A stretch of 64,000 nucleotides of DNA from an uncultured Raoultella sp. (GCA_900759445.1 CAAEVH010000035.1:15081-79080), one strand, 5' to 3'; counted from the stretch's first letter, positions 8,263 to 16,666 are shown. The notes: a model not told the origin generated them from the letters alone. Made by a program: numbers and translations.

Positions 8263-8814
8263 GTGACAGAGAATAAACTTGCAGATGGCGAAATCCAGGA
8301 ACAGCGCCGGGAATGCCTGTGTAAACTGACAAAATTCGTCGGTGCGGCAGGCGTCGCTGCTGCAGTCTGGCCGCTGGTTGCGGCCCTGGGCCCGGATGAG
8401 AAGACTCTTGCGGAAAATGAACCGATTGATGTCTCTCTTGCGGGGGTTGCTGCTGGACAAACCGTCAGACGCGTATGGCAGGGAAAGCTGATTCTTATTC
8501 ACCATCGCACCCAGGATGAGATTATTACTGCCAGAAGTGCCGACTGGCATACGCTTATCGACCCACAACCGGACAGCGAGAGGGTCTCTGCTACTCATCC
8601 TCAATGGCTGGTGGTTCAAGGGTATTGTCCACATGCCGGGTGCGTACCCAACGCCCGACCAGGAGGGGTGGGTTGGATCTGTCCGTGCCACGGCTCAGAG
8701 TTTGATACCTCCGGGCGCGTGACGCGCGGCCCCGCGACGACCAACCTGGCAATCCCGGACTACGTTATTCATTCGGATGGTCAGGCCGTGCGTATCGGCA
8801 CGAAGGAAGCCTGA
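8263..8814 (+). CDS. petA: Rieske iron-sulfur subunit of a cytochrome bc1 complex
   Basis: 183 residues with a GTG start (8263). The N-terminus has a twin-arginine motif (RRECLCK) followed by a single membrane helix (FVGAAGVAAAVWPLVAALG), the usual Tat-dependent anchor of bacterial Rieske proteins. The [2Fe-2S] cluster motifs are CPHAGC (122-127; ligands Cys122 and His124) and CPCHGS (140-145; ligands Cys140 and His143), with Cys127 and Cys142 available for the disulfide. It takes electrons from ubiquinol at the Qo site and passes them to cytochrome c1. It sits directly upstream of the cytochrome b gene (one base between stop and ATG). Cysteine instead of the usual phenylalanine in the Tat motif is a small oddity. 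Confidence 0.92.
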   Translation: MTENKLADGEIQEQRRECLCKLTKFVGAAGVAAAVWPLVAALGPDEKTLAENEPIDVSLAGVAAGQTVRRVWQGKLILIHHRTQDEIITARSADWHTLIDPQPDSERVSATHPQWLVVQGYCPHAGCVPNARPGGVGWICPCHGSEFDTSGRVTRGPATTNLAIPDYVIHSDGQAVRIGTKEA

Positions 8815-8815
8815 A

Positions 8816-9976
8816 ATGAGGAGTGAGCGCGTCTATTCGCTTCGCTGGCGTATCCCGTTTCCTCGCTCGATTGCCGGACTCTGGGTATTCGCAATCGGCG
8901 CCATCCTGCTGGTTATACTCGGTGTGCAGATCCTTACGGGTATTGTGCTGGCAATGTTTTACGTGCCGACGGCCGAGCTGGCATTTGACTCCATTATTCA
9001 TATTATGCGTGCGGTTCGCCATGGAGAACTGTTACGCAACATGCATGCTATTGGCGCGTCGCTCTTTTTCTTTGCCTGTTATCTGCATATTTTTCGTGGC
9101 ATGTACTACAGCGTTTACCGCAAGCCCTGGACGACAATGTGGATGATTAGCGTTACGCTGTATATCCTGCTGATGATGACCGCATTTCTTGGTTATAGCC
9201 TTATCTGGGGGCAAAAAAGCTACTGGGCGGCCACGGTAATTACCCGCTTTGCCCAGGCCATTCCGCTGGTGGGTGATACCCTTTACGCATATTTAGTCGG
9301 CAGCCATACTCCGGGAACGCCGATGCTTGGCCGCTTTTTTGTTCTCCACTTTATTCTTCCCTTTGTGATTGTCGGAGCAACGGTTTTTCATATTCGCACC
9401 GTACAGTCGGCGTTTGCGCAGGCGATGAAAAAGAGGTTTAGCGAGAAAGAGTCCAGGAGCCTGCTGTTCGATTACAAAATTACCGATCTTGATGTCATCA
9501 AAATCATCCTTTTTTTGATGATCTTCGCCTGGTTCTTATTCTTCGCGCCGCACTATCTGAGCAGCGCCGATAATTTTATTCCTGCGGATCCAACAGTTAC
9601 ACCCGCGATTGTTGCGCCGGAATGGTATTTTCTTCCCTTCTTCTCCATTTTGCGTTGCTTCCCAAATGAATTCGTTGGCTTAGCCGCAATGTGCAGCTCG
9701 GTACTGATTTTCTATTTCCTTCCCTGGCTTGATACTTCCCGGGCTCGTTTTCGCCATTACAGCAAACTGGTTAAATGCGGATTCTGGCTGTGGGTCATTA
9801 ATGCCTGCTTTTTAGGCTGGTTAGGGTCGAAAGCACTGGTTGGCCCCGATCTTATTGACGGTTTCCGTAACGAAGAGGGCTGGATCCGTGCCGCATCGCA
9901 GCTTTCGACTCTGATTTGGTTTGCCTGGTTTTTAATCGTATTACCTTGCCGTCGTTTTCTGGAAAAGCAGGATTGA
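8816..9976 (+). CDS. petB: Cytochrome b subunit of a cytochrome bc1 complex
   Basis: 386 residues when started at the ATG at 8816 (MRSERVYSLRWRIPFP); the frame is open further upstream but that part overlaps the Rieske gene. About eight membrane helices are visible. The two haem b pairs are His77/His91 and His178/His192, both with HX13H spacing as in bc1 rather than b6f complexes. The Qo-site PEWY motif is at 268-271 and WGQKSYWAATVIT matches the conserved cd helix. N- and C-terminal domains are in one protein, not split as in b6f. It catalyses ubiquinol oxidation with proton release in the inner membrane. Its stop overlaps the start of the cytochrome c1 gene. Confidence 0.94.
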   Translation: MRSERVYSLRWRIPFPRSIAGLWVFAIGAILLVILGVQILTGIVLAMFYVPTAELAFDSIIHIMRAVRHGELLRNMHAIGASLFFFACYLHIFRGMYYSVYRKPWTTMWMISVTLYILLMMTAFLGYSLIWGQKSYWAATVITRFAQAIPLVGDTLYAYLVGSHTPGTPMLGRFFVLHFILPFVIVGATVFHIRTVQSAFAQAMKKRFSEKESRSLLFDYKITDLDVIKIILFLMIFAWFLFFAPHYLSSADNFIPADPTVTPAIVAPEWYFLPFFSILRCFPNEFVGLAAMCSSVLIFYFLPWLDTSRARFRHYSKLVKCGFWLWVINACFLGWLGSKALVGPDLIDGFRNEEGWIRAASQLSTLIWFAWFLIVLPCRRFLEKQD

Positions 9977-10782
9977 TGATGAAACAACTATTGAAAATCA
10001 GCATTCTGTCCTTTTCTCTGTTGGGACTGGGTTCCTCCTATGCGCAGGAAGCCACGCCTGAACGGCAGGAATGGAGCTTCAGCGGTATCAATGGCCAGTA
10101 TGATAAAGCGCAGCTTCGGCGTGGCCTGCAGGTTTATGAAGAGAAGTGTCGCGCCTGTCACGGCATAAAGCACCTTAGCTTTCGGTCGTTGACCAGGCCC
10201 GGCGGTCCGGAACTCACGGCTGAAGAAGCAAGAAGTATCGCCAGCGGCTATCAGTTTCCTGAGCTTCAGGATGACGGCCAGATTGGCGAGCGAGACGGGA
10301 CGCTAAATGACAGCTTCATCTCGCCGTATCTAAACGAGCAGGAAGCACGATACCTTAACAATGGCGCTTCTCCCGTTGACCTGAGCTATATCGTGCGTGC
10401 CCGCTCATACGATCGCGGATTCCCGCAATTTCTGTTGGATGCTTTTCTGCCCTACACGGACCAGGGAGCAGATTACGTCTACGCACTGCTAACCGGTTAT
10501 CAACCTGCCGATCCCGAACTGAAGGCTAATCGCTATTTTCCCGGTGGCGTGATTAACATGCCGAAACCGCTGACCAGCGGAGAGATTCAATGGCGCCCGG
10601 CGTCGCTACAAGCTGAAACGGAGGAGCAATATGCCAGGGATGTTACCGCCTTTCTGGCATGGGCGGCCGACCCAACGCTCGCAGAACGAAGACAGCAGGG
10701 ATATTACGTTATGGGTTACCTGACCTTTATGCTGGGGCTGCTATGGATATTACGACGAATGAAAAGACGTTCGCTCATGTAG
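9976..10782 (+). CDS. petC: Cytochrome c1 subunit of a cytochrome bc1 complex
   Basis: 268 residues from the ATG at 9976 (a second ATG at 9979 is equally possible). A signal peptide (LLKISILSFSLLGLGSSYA) leads to a periplasmic domain with one CXXCH haem-c site, CRACH at 58-62. The probable axial methionine is in FPGGVINMPKP, matching the cytochrome c1 FPG...M region. A C-terminal helix (MGYLTFMLGLLWILRR) anchors it to the inner membrane. The family accepts electrons from the Rieske centre and reduces a soluble c-type cytochrome or cupredoxin. It is the last gene of the seven-gene set; only the bidirectional terminator next to serT follows. Confidence 0.93.
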   Translation: MMKQLLKISILSFSLLGLGSSYAQEATPERQEWSFSGINGQYDKAQLRRGLQVYEEKCRACHGIKHLSFRSLTRPGGPELTAEEARSIASGYQFPELQDDGQIGERDGTLNDSFISPYLNEQEARYLNNGASPVDLSYIVRARSYDRGFPQFLLDAFLPYTDQGADYVYALLTGYQPADPELKANRYFPGGVINMPKPLTSGEIQWRPASLQAETEEQYARDVTAFLAWAADPTLAERRQQGYYVMGYLTFMLGLLWILRRMKRRSLM

Positions 10783-10902
10783 GCATTGCCAGATATGAAG
10801 ATGATTCAGTTCGTCAGCTTTCCGCCGGGCAGCAGCGCTGAGTTGCCCTTGCGCGACTAAGGCTGGAGAAAGATGGCATGACATAAACTGCACAAAACGA
10901 AA

Positions 10903-10933
10903 AAACCCCGAGCTATTAAATAGCTCGGGGTTT
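10903..10933. terminator. Bidirectional intrinsic terminator between petC and serT
   Basis: A 13-base-pair perfect stem (AAACCCCGAGCTA / TAGCTCGGGGTTT) closes a five-base loop. On the minus strand it is followed by a T-run, so it ends the serT transcript; on the plus strand it can also stop the bc1 operon. Confidence 0.85.
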
Positions 10934-10938
10934 ATGTT

Positions 10939-11026
10939 TGGCGGAAGCGTAGAGATTCGAACTCTAGAACCCTTTCGGGTCGCCGGTTTTCAAGACCGGT
11001 GCCTTCAACCGCTCGGCCACGCTTCC
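10939..11026 (-). tRNA. serT: tRNA-Ser (anticodon TGA)
   Basis: An 88-base cloverleaf including the encoded CCA end (complement of TGG at 10939-10941). The minus strand begins GGAAGCGTGGCCGAGCGG, has the anticodon loop CTTGAAA (anticodon TGA), a long variable arm and the T-loop AGTTCGAATCT. It is nearly identical to E. coli serT; the last T-stem pair has changed to T-A with pairing kept. Its 3' end faces the accessory region with the bc1 operon, a common place for island insertion, but I see no integrase. Confidence 0.97.
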
Positions 11027-11168
11027 AATGAGGCGCACTATAAACATCCCGAACGGACCTGTAAAGCACCAATGCGTTCGTTTGCCTGAAAAACAGCCAA
11101 AATATTGTTAATCGACTGAAATAACAACAGATTGACCGTTTATTCAGCACAAATACTGGCTAAAGCGC

Positions 11169-12797
11169 TTAATGTTTTTTGATGAACATATCTTTGGTGT
11201 AGTAATTTCCCCGGTTATCTGGCGCAAATCCTCCCACCCACGGCTTCACAAGATGCGTGCGGACATAGTGGTAAACCGGAATCGCTGGCACATCCTCTTC
11301 TAAAAGGTCTTCAGCCTGCTGGTAGTATTTGCCTCGCTCCTCCAGCGAAGATGCTTTCGCCGCCTTGCGCATCGCGTCATCAAAAGCGGGATTGCTGTAC
11401 CTGGTGGTATTCTCGCTATCGCCGGTACGGAAAATATTGAGGAAACTTGAGGCATCATCATAATCGGCGATCCATGCGTAACGCACGACGTCAAAATTAC
11501 CGGTGTGCATGGTATCCAGCATGGTTTTCCATTCCTGATTTTGCAGCTTCGCCTCTACGCCGAGGTTTTTCTTCCACATTGACGATGCGGCAATGGCAAT
11601 ACGCTGGTGCGTTTCGAAATTGTTATAGAGCAGATTTAGGCTAAGCGGATGCTCAGGGCCATAACCGGCTTCAGCCAGCAGTTTCTTAGCTTCGGCAATG
11701 CGTTTTTCGAGCGGCCACGCCGCATATTCCGGCGCATGCAATTGCACTCCCCCTATTTCCGGCTGGCTGATAACCCACGCCGCGCGTTGCCCCTGCCCCA
11801 TCACCTTTTGTGCGATGATGTCTTTATCTAACGCCATATTCAGCGCCCGGCGCACGCGCGGGTCATTAAACGGTGCTCGAGTCGTATTGAACTGATAGTA
11901 ATAGGTTGAAAGCTGAGGTGAGACATGGAGTTCATCGCCCATCGTCTTTTTCAACTGCGCGAACTGATTGACCGGGACGCTATACACAATGTCGATTTCG
12001 CCGGCCTTATAGCGGTTAACGTCTGCGGACTCTGAACTGATGGGCAAATAAGTGACCTTATCAATGACGGTATGCCGATCGTCCCAATAATGCGGGTTAC
12101 GCACGGCAACGATGCGCTCATTGACTACCCACTGCGATAACTTGTACGCCCCGCTGCAGACAAAATGTTCTGGCCGGGTCCACTTATCACCAAAGCGGCC
12201 GATCAGCACTTTATCCAGCGGAACCAGTGACGGGTGCGCTAGCATCGCCAGAAACGCCGCCGTTGGCTGCGTCAGGGTAATTTCCAGCGTGCTATCATCC
12301 AGGGCTTTGACCCCGATATCGGCAGGATCTTTTTTCCCTTGGGCAATATCGAGGGCGTTTGCTACGTGCATATTGCCCAGATACGAGGAATAAGGTGAAG
12401 CTGTTTGCGGTGAGACCAGACGCTGCCAGCTCCAGACGACATCCTGTGCGGTGATGGCAGACCCATCTGACCAGGTTATGCCCGGACGTAAATGAAAGGT
12501 CCAGACGGTGTTGTCTTTGTTCTCCCAGGACGCGGCCAGCCGGGGTTCGATAGACCCATCCGGCTTAACCGCCACCAGTCCGTCGAACATATCGCTGATT
12601 AAATTAAATTCAACGTTGCTTTCGACTTTATGCGGATCCAGCGACGCTGGCTCACTGCCATTGTTTCTGACCAGTTCCTGTTTTTCTGCAAGAATTGTTC
12701 CTGCGGGAACATTTGCCGCCATCGCCGCGCCGTTGATAGACATCAAACAGACAGTCAACAGCGTAAACGTCAATATCTTCGATTTATGTTGAATCAT
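11169..12797 (-). CDS. Periplasmic oligopeptide-binding protein, OppA/MppA family
   Basis: 542 residues with a signal peptide (KILTFTLLTVCLMSINGAAMA). The mature part begins with the family pattern VRNNGSEPASLDPHKVESN, followed by DMFDGLV and WTFHLRPGITWSDG, all typical of SBP family 5 peptide-binding proteins. It should capture peptides (or murein tripeptide) in the periplasm and hand them to an Opp/Dpp-type permease. No permease or ATPase gene lies nearby, so it must use a transporter encoded elsewhere, as MppA uses OppBCDF. An AAGG site lies nine bases before the ATG. It sits between serT and yccA, where E. coli K-12 has no such gene. Confidence 0.85.
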   Translation of the reverse strand: MIQHKSKILTFTLLTVCLMSINGAAMAANVPAGTILAEKQELVRNNGSEPASLDPHKVESNVEFNLISDMFDGLVAVKPDGSIEPRLAASWENKDNTVWTFHLRPGITWSDGSAITAQDVVWSWQRLVSPQTASPYSSYLGNMHVANALDIAQGKKDPADIGVKALDDSTLEITLTQPTAAFLAMLAHPSLVPLDKVLIGRFGDKWTRPEHFVCSGAYKLSQWVVNERIVAVRNPHYWDDRHTVIDKVTYLPISSESADVNRYKAGEIDIVYSVPVNQFAQLKKTMGDELHVSPQLSTYYYQFNTTRAPFNDPRVRRALNMALDKDIIAQKVMGQGQRAAWVISQPEIGGVQLHAPEYAAWPLEKRIAEAKKLLAEAGYGPEHPLSLNLLYNNFETHQRIAIAASSMWKKNLGVEAKLQNQEWKTMLDTMHTGNFDVVRYAWIADYDDASSFLNIFRTGDSENTTRYSNPAFDDAMRKAAKASSLEERGKYYQQAEDLLEEDVPAIPVYHYVRTHLVKPWVGGFAPDNRGNYYTKDMFIKKH

Positions 12798-13067
12798 TCC
12801 CTTTACCTTATTGCTCTGTTTTATGTAGACACCGCTGTCACTGTCAGAGAGAAACAGGAATAACGCAATATTTTTCAGTTACCTGGCAGATATCTAACAG
12901 GCATTTTTACACATATAGTGCTAACATCTGATTCGGGAGCTTTTGTTGAAATAATATGCTTAAGCCTGGCGGGTTAAAATGCGTAAAGATGGGTAAAACC
13001 GCTGTGTCATTCCCCTTGATTTCATTATCCTCCATCATTAATTACATCTGTCATAAGAGAGTGACTC
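12798..13067. other. Divergent promoter region between the OppA-like gene and yccA
   Basis: A 270-base gap with promoters firing both ways. I see no terminator, RNA gene or clear operator in it. Confidence 0.4.
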
Positions 13068-13727
13068 ATGGATCGTATTATTAGTTCTTCACGCGATCGT
13101 ACATCGCTACTCAGCACGCATAAGGTGCTGCGCAATACCTATTTCCTGCTCAGCCTGACGCTGGCGTTTTCGGCGCTCACTGCGACTGCCAGTACCGTAC
13201 TGATGTTGCCCTCTCCGGGGCTTATCCTGACGCTGGTGGGTATGTATGGTCTGATGTTCCTGACCTATAAAACGGCGGATAAACCGGTTGGTATTCTGTC
13301 AGCTTTCGCTTTCACCGGCTTCCTGGGCTACATTCTGGGACCGATCCTGAACACATACCTGTCTGCGGGCATGGGTGATGTTATCGCCATGGCTTTGGGC
13401 GGTACGGCGCTGGTCTTCTTCAGCTGCTCAGCCTACGTGCTGACCACGCGGAAAGACATGTCCTTCCTCGGCGGTATGCTGATGGCAGGGATCGTGGTGG
13501 TGCTCATTGGTATGGTTGCGAATATCTTCCTGCAGTTGCCGGCTTTACATCTGGCGATCAGCGCGGTGTTTATTCTGATTTCTTCAGGCGCAATCCTGTT
13601 TGAAACCAGTAATATCATCCGTGGCGGTGAAACCAACTATATCCGTGCCACCGTCAGCCTGTACGTTTCGCTGTACAACATCTTCGTCAGCCTGCTGAGC
13701 ATTTTGGGCTTCGCCAGCCGCGATTAA
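13068..13727 (+). CDS. yccA: FtsH-protease modulator YccA (Bax inhibitor-1 family)
   Basis: 219 residues, the same length as E. coli YccA and nearly identical to it (it opens [20 protein letters not shown]). Seven hydrophobic segments make up a BI-1-like inner-membrane protein. YccA is a substrate and modulator of the FtsH/HflKC protease and protects a jammed SecYEG translocon from degradation. In E. coli it neighbours serT and tusE; here an OppA-like gene and a fimbrial cluster have come between. A strong terminator follows. Confidence 0.97.
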   Translation: MDRIISSSRDRTSLLSTHKVLRNTYFLLSLTLAFSALTATASTVLMLPSPGLILTLVGMYGLMFLTYKTADKPVGILSAFAFTGFLGYILGPILNTYLSAGMGDVIAMALGGTALVFFSCSAYVLTTRKDMSFLGGMLMAGIVVVLIGMVANIFLQLPALHLAISAVFILISSGAILFETSNIIRGGETNYIRATVSLYVSLYNIFVSLLSILGFASRD

Positions 13728-13744
13728 GCAGCATCACTGATACG

Positions 13745-13778
13745 AAAAAAGAGAATGCCAATGGCATTCTCTTTTTTT
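13745..13778. terminator. Intrinsic terminator shared by yccA and the FidL-like gene
   Basis: Stem AGAGAATGCC / GGCATTCTCT with a three-base loop, A-rich on one side and a run of T on the other, so it works in both directions between the convergent genes. Confidence 0.85.
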
Positions 13779-13783
13779 ATACC

Positions 13784-14260
13784 TTATTGACCCCGGCAGA
13801 TATAGGTAGGATAGCGCCGGTCCTGAATAAGCCACACAGCAGGTGAAAGTTCAGAGATCGTCAGGTAGTAGCGTGAGGTCGGATAGGCGAAACTCCCCCA
13901 TTGGGCATTCGGCGTATTGTCATTGTGGCGAAGCCAGGTTTTGGTGTAGGTCAATACAATGACGTTATCATCGTCCCGCTGCTCCCACGTAAAGTCTACA
14001 TCCCTGTCAACGATAAAATTTTGCCCGCCAGCTCTTGCCGCACCTTTATAGGTGGTCAACCCTGTACCGTCCCGATGAAAATAGAACTGAGCAAGGGCAT
14101 TTACCTTCACTTCACTTGTTTTCCCCTCATTGCGCGTAAAGTTAAATTCAGTGCTGCAGGCCAGCACATCGCTTTTTCCCGTCGCGCCGCAATAGTAAAA
14201 CAGCGCCAGCGCGCCGCCGACCAGGGCTCCGCCCAGTCCAAAAAGAAGCCTTATTTTCAT
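13784..14260 (-). CDS. FidL-like membrane-anchored protein
   Basis: 158 residues. A single N-terminal membrane segment (LFGLGGALVGGALALFYYCG) is followed by a periplasmic domain of about 130 residues. The start overlaps the stop of the MarT-like regulator gene by four bases (ATGA). This arrangement, a CadC-like regulator followed by a small single-span protein, matches the marT-fidL pair of Salmonella pathogenicity island 3. I infer a role as a partner that tunes the regulator across the membrane, as the ToxR/ToxS layout suggests; FidL function itself is poorly known. Confidence 0.6.
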   Translation of the reverse strand: MKIRLLFGLGGALVGGALALFYYCGATGKSDVLACSTEFNFTRNEGKTSEVKVNALAQFYFHRDGTGLTTYKGAARAGGQNFIVDRDVDFTWEQRDDDNVIVLTYTKTWLRHNDNTPNAQWGSFAYPTSRYYLTISELSPAVWLIQDRRYPTYICRGQ

Positions 14261-15012
14261 TTTCCAGCCCCGTTTTTATAGCGAATGGTCTTGCACAGAC
14301 GTGTTTTATTGACCGGGCAGGCCCCGATAAACAGTTCATCAGCAGTTGCAAGCGAAAAACGGGCGCTGAAAAAATAAATAGCATACTCCTCGCGCTCGCA
14401 AGCCACGTCATTGGCCTCCAGTCGCTCAGCTAATTTTGATAGCACTAACGGCCGTCCATGATCTTCGATGACCCAGATACTACAACGCGCGATTTTTTCC
14501 TGGACCGGCTTTAATTTCGCCGGAACAGTTATCTCCTGCGGACGGCTAACGTAAAAGATCGCTCCCAACGGCACGGCAATCAATGCCCCTATTCTGAACC
14601 ACTTTTTCAGGGATACTCGCCGGGGCAGAACGTCTTGTTGCGCTGAGGGGGGTTGCGGATCAACGGCTTGAATTTTCTCTCCAGGCTGAAAAATCACATC
14701 AGCATCAAAACGGAAACCATAGCGCGGGACAGTGACGATCAATTCGTGCCCCTCTCCCAGAGACTGGAAGCTTTTACGCAGTTCGCTTACCGCTTTATTG
14801 AGATTATTTCCTGATGGCGTAAAGCCAAATTCTTCCCACACGCGAGCGATCAATTCCTCCCGGCTTAAGTCGCGTCCTCGGTGTTTAATGAATTCCTGTA
14901 AAAGACGAACGGCTGGCGCCGAAAGTGTTAATACAGACTCGGGTTGTCCAACAAGACTTATTGCATGTGCTTCAGGATCAAATAACAACGAATTATTGCA
15001 TATAAAAAACAT
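14257..15012 (-). CDS. MarT/CadC/ToxR-type membrane-bound transcription regulator
   Basis: 251 residues. The first 105 or so form an OmpR/ToxR-type winged helix: LTLSAPAVRLLQEFIKHRG, LSREELIARVWEEFG, NNLNKAVSELRKSF and a closing VPRYGFRF wing. A membrane helix lies near residues 152-170 (WFRIGALIAVPLGAIFYVS) and a short periplasmic domain follows. Such proteins bind DNA from the inner membrane and sense periplasmic conditions. The gene is transcribed away from the fimbrial operon that starts 309 bases to the right, so that operon is its most likely target. Confidence 0.85.
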   Translation of the reverse strand: MFFICNNSLLFDPEAHAISLVGQPESVLTLSAPAVRLLQEFIKHRGRDLSREELIARVWEEFGFTPSGNNLNKAVSELRKSFQSLGEGHELIVTVPRYGFRFDADVIFQPGEKIQAVDPQPPSAQQDVLPRRVSLKKWFRIGALIAVPLGAIFYVSRPQEITVPAKLKPVQEKIARCSIWVIEDHGRPLVLSKLAERLEANDVACEREEYAIYFFSARFSLATADELFIGACPVNKTRLCKTIRYKNGAGK

Positions 15013-15320
15013 CTTTTATTCTCGGCTGTTACCGCATGCTTTTTATTCCCTGGTACGTCGATATGAAAACCGCCCCCTGACCTGCTTATTTTTTCATCAG
15101 AAGGAATTTTCCTCCCATCCTTGGCCGCGGTATTTTCGCTTAACTATACAACCTTAAAGCCAGAAAAGCAGGATAAAAAACTGTATATAACGAGTTAACT
15201 AATACAAATTTTCACAAATCGCTGTTCTGGTTAAAGTTTCCCTGCCCTGAAGCGATACGAAAGCAGACGGTGTCCTGGTGTTAACGCGCCGCCTTTAAAC
15301 TCAGAGCAGGCAGACTGATT
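15013..15320. promoter_or_regulatory. Divergent control region between the MarT-like gene and the fimbrial operon
   Basis: 308 bases carrying the divergent promoters. A stretch near 15,170-15,235 is AT-rich, as expected for H-NS silencing and for a ToxR-like activator. No invertible element with flanking inverted repeats is visible, so fim-like phase variation is not indicated. Exact operators cannot be placed by eye. Confidence 0.45.
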
Positions 15321-16064
15321 GTGAAACAGAAAAAAAGAGTGAGCATGACAACCGCCTTTTATGTCGCCGCGCTGTCATTGCCATTTTTCTCAGAAATGAC
15401 AATGGCCAATATGAGCGTGTATCCCATGGAGCTGAATGTAGACAGATCCGGTGCGGCGCAAATTAAGGTGGCTTCAAAAACGGATGATATTCAGTTCATT
15501 CGGGTGAGGCAAAAGAAAATTCTTAATCCCGGAACGGCCCAGGAAAAAGAAATTGACGTCGCTTCGTGGAAAGAAGGTGGCGTGGTGGTTACGCCCGAGA
15601 AATTTGCTCTAGCTGCAGGCGCGATGCGCGTTGTTCGTCTGGTATCGCTTATACCTCCGAAAAAAGAGACCACCTGGCGTGTCTATTTTGAAGGGGTAAA
15701 ACAACCTGACAGCATTATTCCGGGCAAGGCAGAAACCTCTGCAGCAATGGCGACATTAGGTGTCAATGTGATCTGGGGTGCACTGGTCCACATTGCTCCA
15801 GAAGAAAACGTAATTTCACTGTCGATTGACCCTCGCCGGGGAACGTTAAAAAACAACGGCACATTGCGTGTGCCGCTCAGAGAGATTGGTATTTGTGATG
15901 CTGTTTCATCGTGTAAATGGATAAAAGAAGACGCGACGATTTATCCGGACACTGAACGGAAATTAAAAACGCTCACTATGAAACAGGGTCAGAAATATAA
16001 GTTCCGCTACTTCAACTGGGTGAATAAAACCGCTGAAGAAGCTGATTTACCCGTCGTGCAATAA
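15321..16064 (+). CDS. Alpha-fimbrial (CS1/CFA-I type) periplasmic chaperone
   Basis: 247 residues from the GTG at 15321. The ATG at 15345 has a better AAGAGTGAGC site and is a real alternative start. After a signal peptide ending ...MTMA the mature protein begins MSVYPMELNVDRSGAAQIKV. It has the KFALAAGAMRVVRLV stretch expected of pilus chaperones, which donate a beta strand to pilins. It matches the CfaA/TcfA group rather than FimC-type chaperones. It is the first gene of a four-gene assembly operon: chaperone, pilin, usher, tip. This is the order of the cfa and tcf loci. Confidence 0.85.
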   Translation: MKQKKRVSMTTAFYVAALSLPFFSEMTMANMSVYPMELNVDRSGAAQIKVASKTDDIQFIRVRQKKILNPGTAQEKEIDVASWKEGGVVVTPEKFALAAGAMRVVRLVSLIPPKKETTWRVYFEGVKQPDSIIPGKAETSAAMATLGVNVIWGALVHIAPEENVISLSIDPRRGTLKNNGTLRVPLREIGICDAVSSCKWIKEDATIYPDTERKLKTLTMKQGQKYKFRYFNWVNKTAEEADLPVVQ

Positions 16065-16138
16065 CACGACGGCACAGTAAAAACCCACGTAGTTTGTTTA
16101 AAGAGCCAAGGTGCTCATTTGTAAATATGGAGATATCA

Positions 16139-16645
16139 ATGCGTAACTATATTAAACCTCTGATGATTGTTGCCGCGATGGCCTCGTCCTTTAGCGCGCT
16201 GGCGATTCAAAAAGATATTACCGTCAACGCCAGCGTTGACTCACAGTTGGATATGACTCAAGCCGATAACACGCCACTGCCGGCCAGCATCGACATGCAG
16301 TACCTGCCAGGTCGTGGGCTGGAAAGCTACCGCCTGAACACCAAGGTGTGGTCGAACTCCGCCACCAGCAATGTCAAAGTGCGCCTCGTTAGCGCAGCTA
16401 AGCTCACCAATATGGATGGCGACGAGACTGTACCGATGACGGTGATTCTGGGTGATAAAACACTGTCTACCACCGATGCCGAATTTACCGGAACTGAACT
16501 GTTCCCAGGCAGCATTGAAAACGGTTCAGCGGTACTGCCACTGACCATTTCTCAGACCACCAAAGGCATTCTGAAAACCGGTCAGTACAGTGGCGTTGTC
16601 AGCCTGATGCTGACGCAGGCGACGACCACGGAAGGCGGTGCGTAA
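16139..16645 (+). CDS. Major pilin of a CS1/CFA-I type fimbria
   Basis: 168 residues from the ATG at 16139 (GGAG site). The signal peptide ends ...SSFSALA and the mature protein begins IQKDITVNASVDSQLDMTQA, strongly like CfaB-type pilins (VEKNITVTASVDP...). The C-terminus has the family's GQYSGVVSLMLTQ strand. The N-terminal strand should complete the neighbouring subunit by donor-strand exchange to form the shaft. A strong hairpin follows and probably raises pilin mRNA levels relative to the usher. Confidence 0.9.
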   Translation: MRNYIKPLMIVAAMASSFSALAIQKDITVNASVDSQLDMTQADNTPLPASIDMQYLPGRGLESYRLNTKVWSNSATSNVKVRLVSAAKLTNMDGDETVPMTVILGDKTLSTTDAEFTGTELFPGSIENGSAVLPLTISQTTKGILKTGQYSGVVSLMLTQATTTEGGA

Positions 16646-16666
16646 CACCACAGTACATAAGGGATA

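Noticed and set aside
1..11026. Possible integrative island with att sites bounded by the serT 3' end
   Set aside because: I looked for a repeat of the serT 3' end and for an integrase in the window and saw neither. Insertion remains an inference from gene content only.
15013..15320. Invertible promoter switch for the fimbrial operon
   Set aside because: No inverted repeats flank the region and no fimB/fimE-type recombinase gene is present.
15491..15673. Minus-strand frame inside the fimbrial chaperone gene
   Set aside because: Shadow of the chaperone reading frame without initiation signals.
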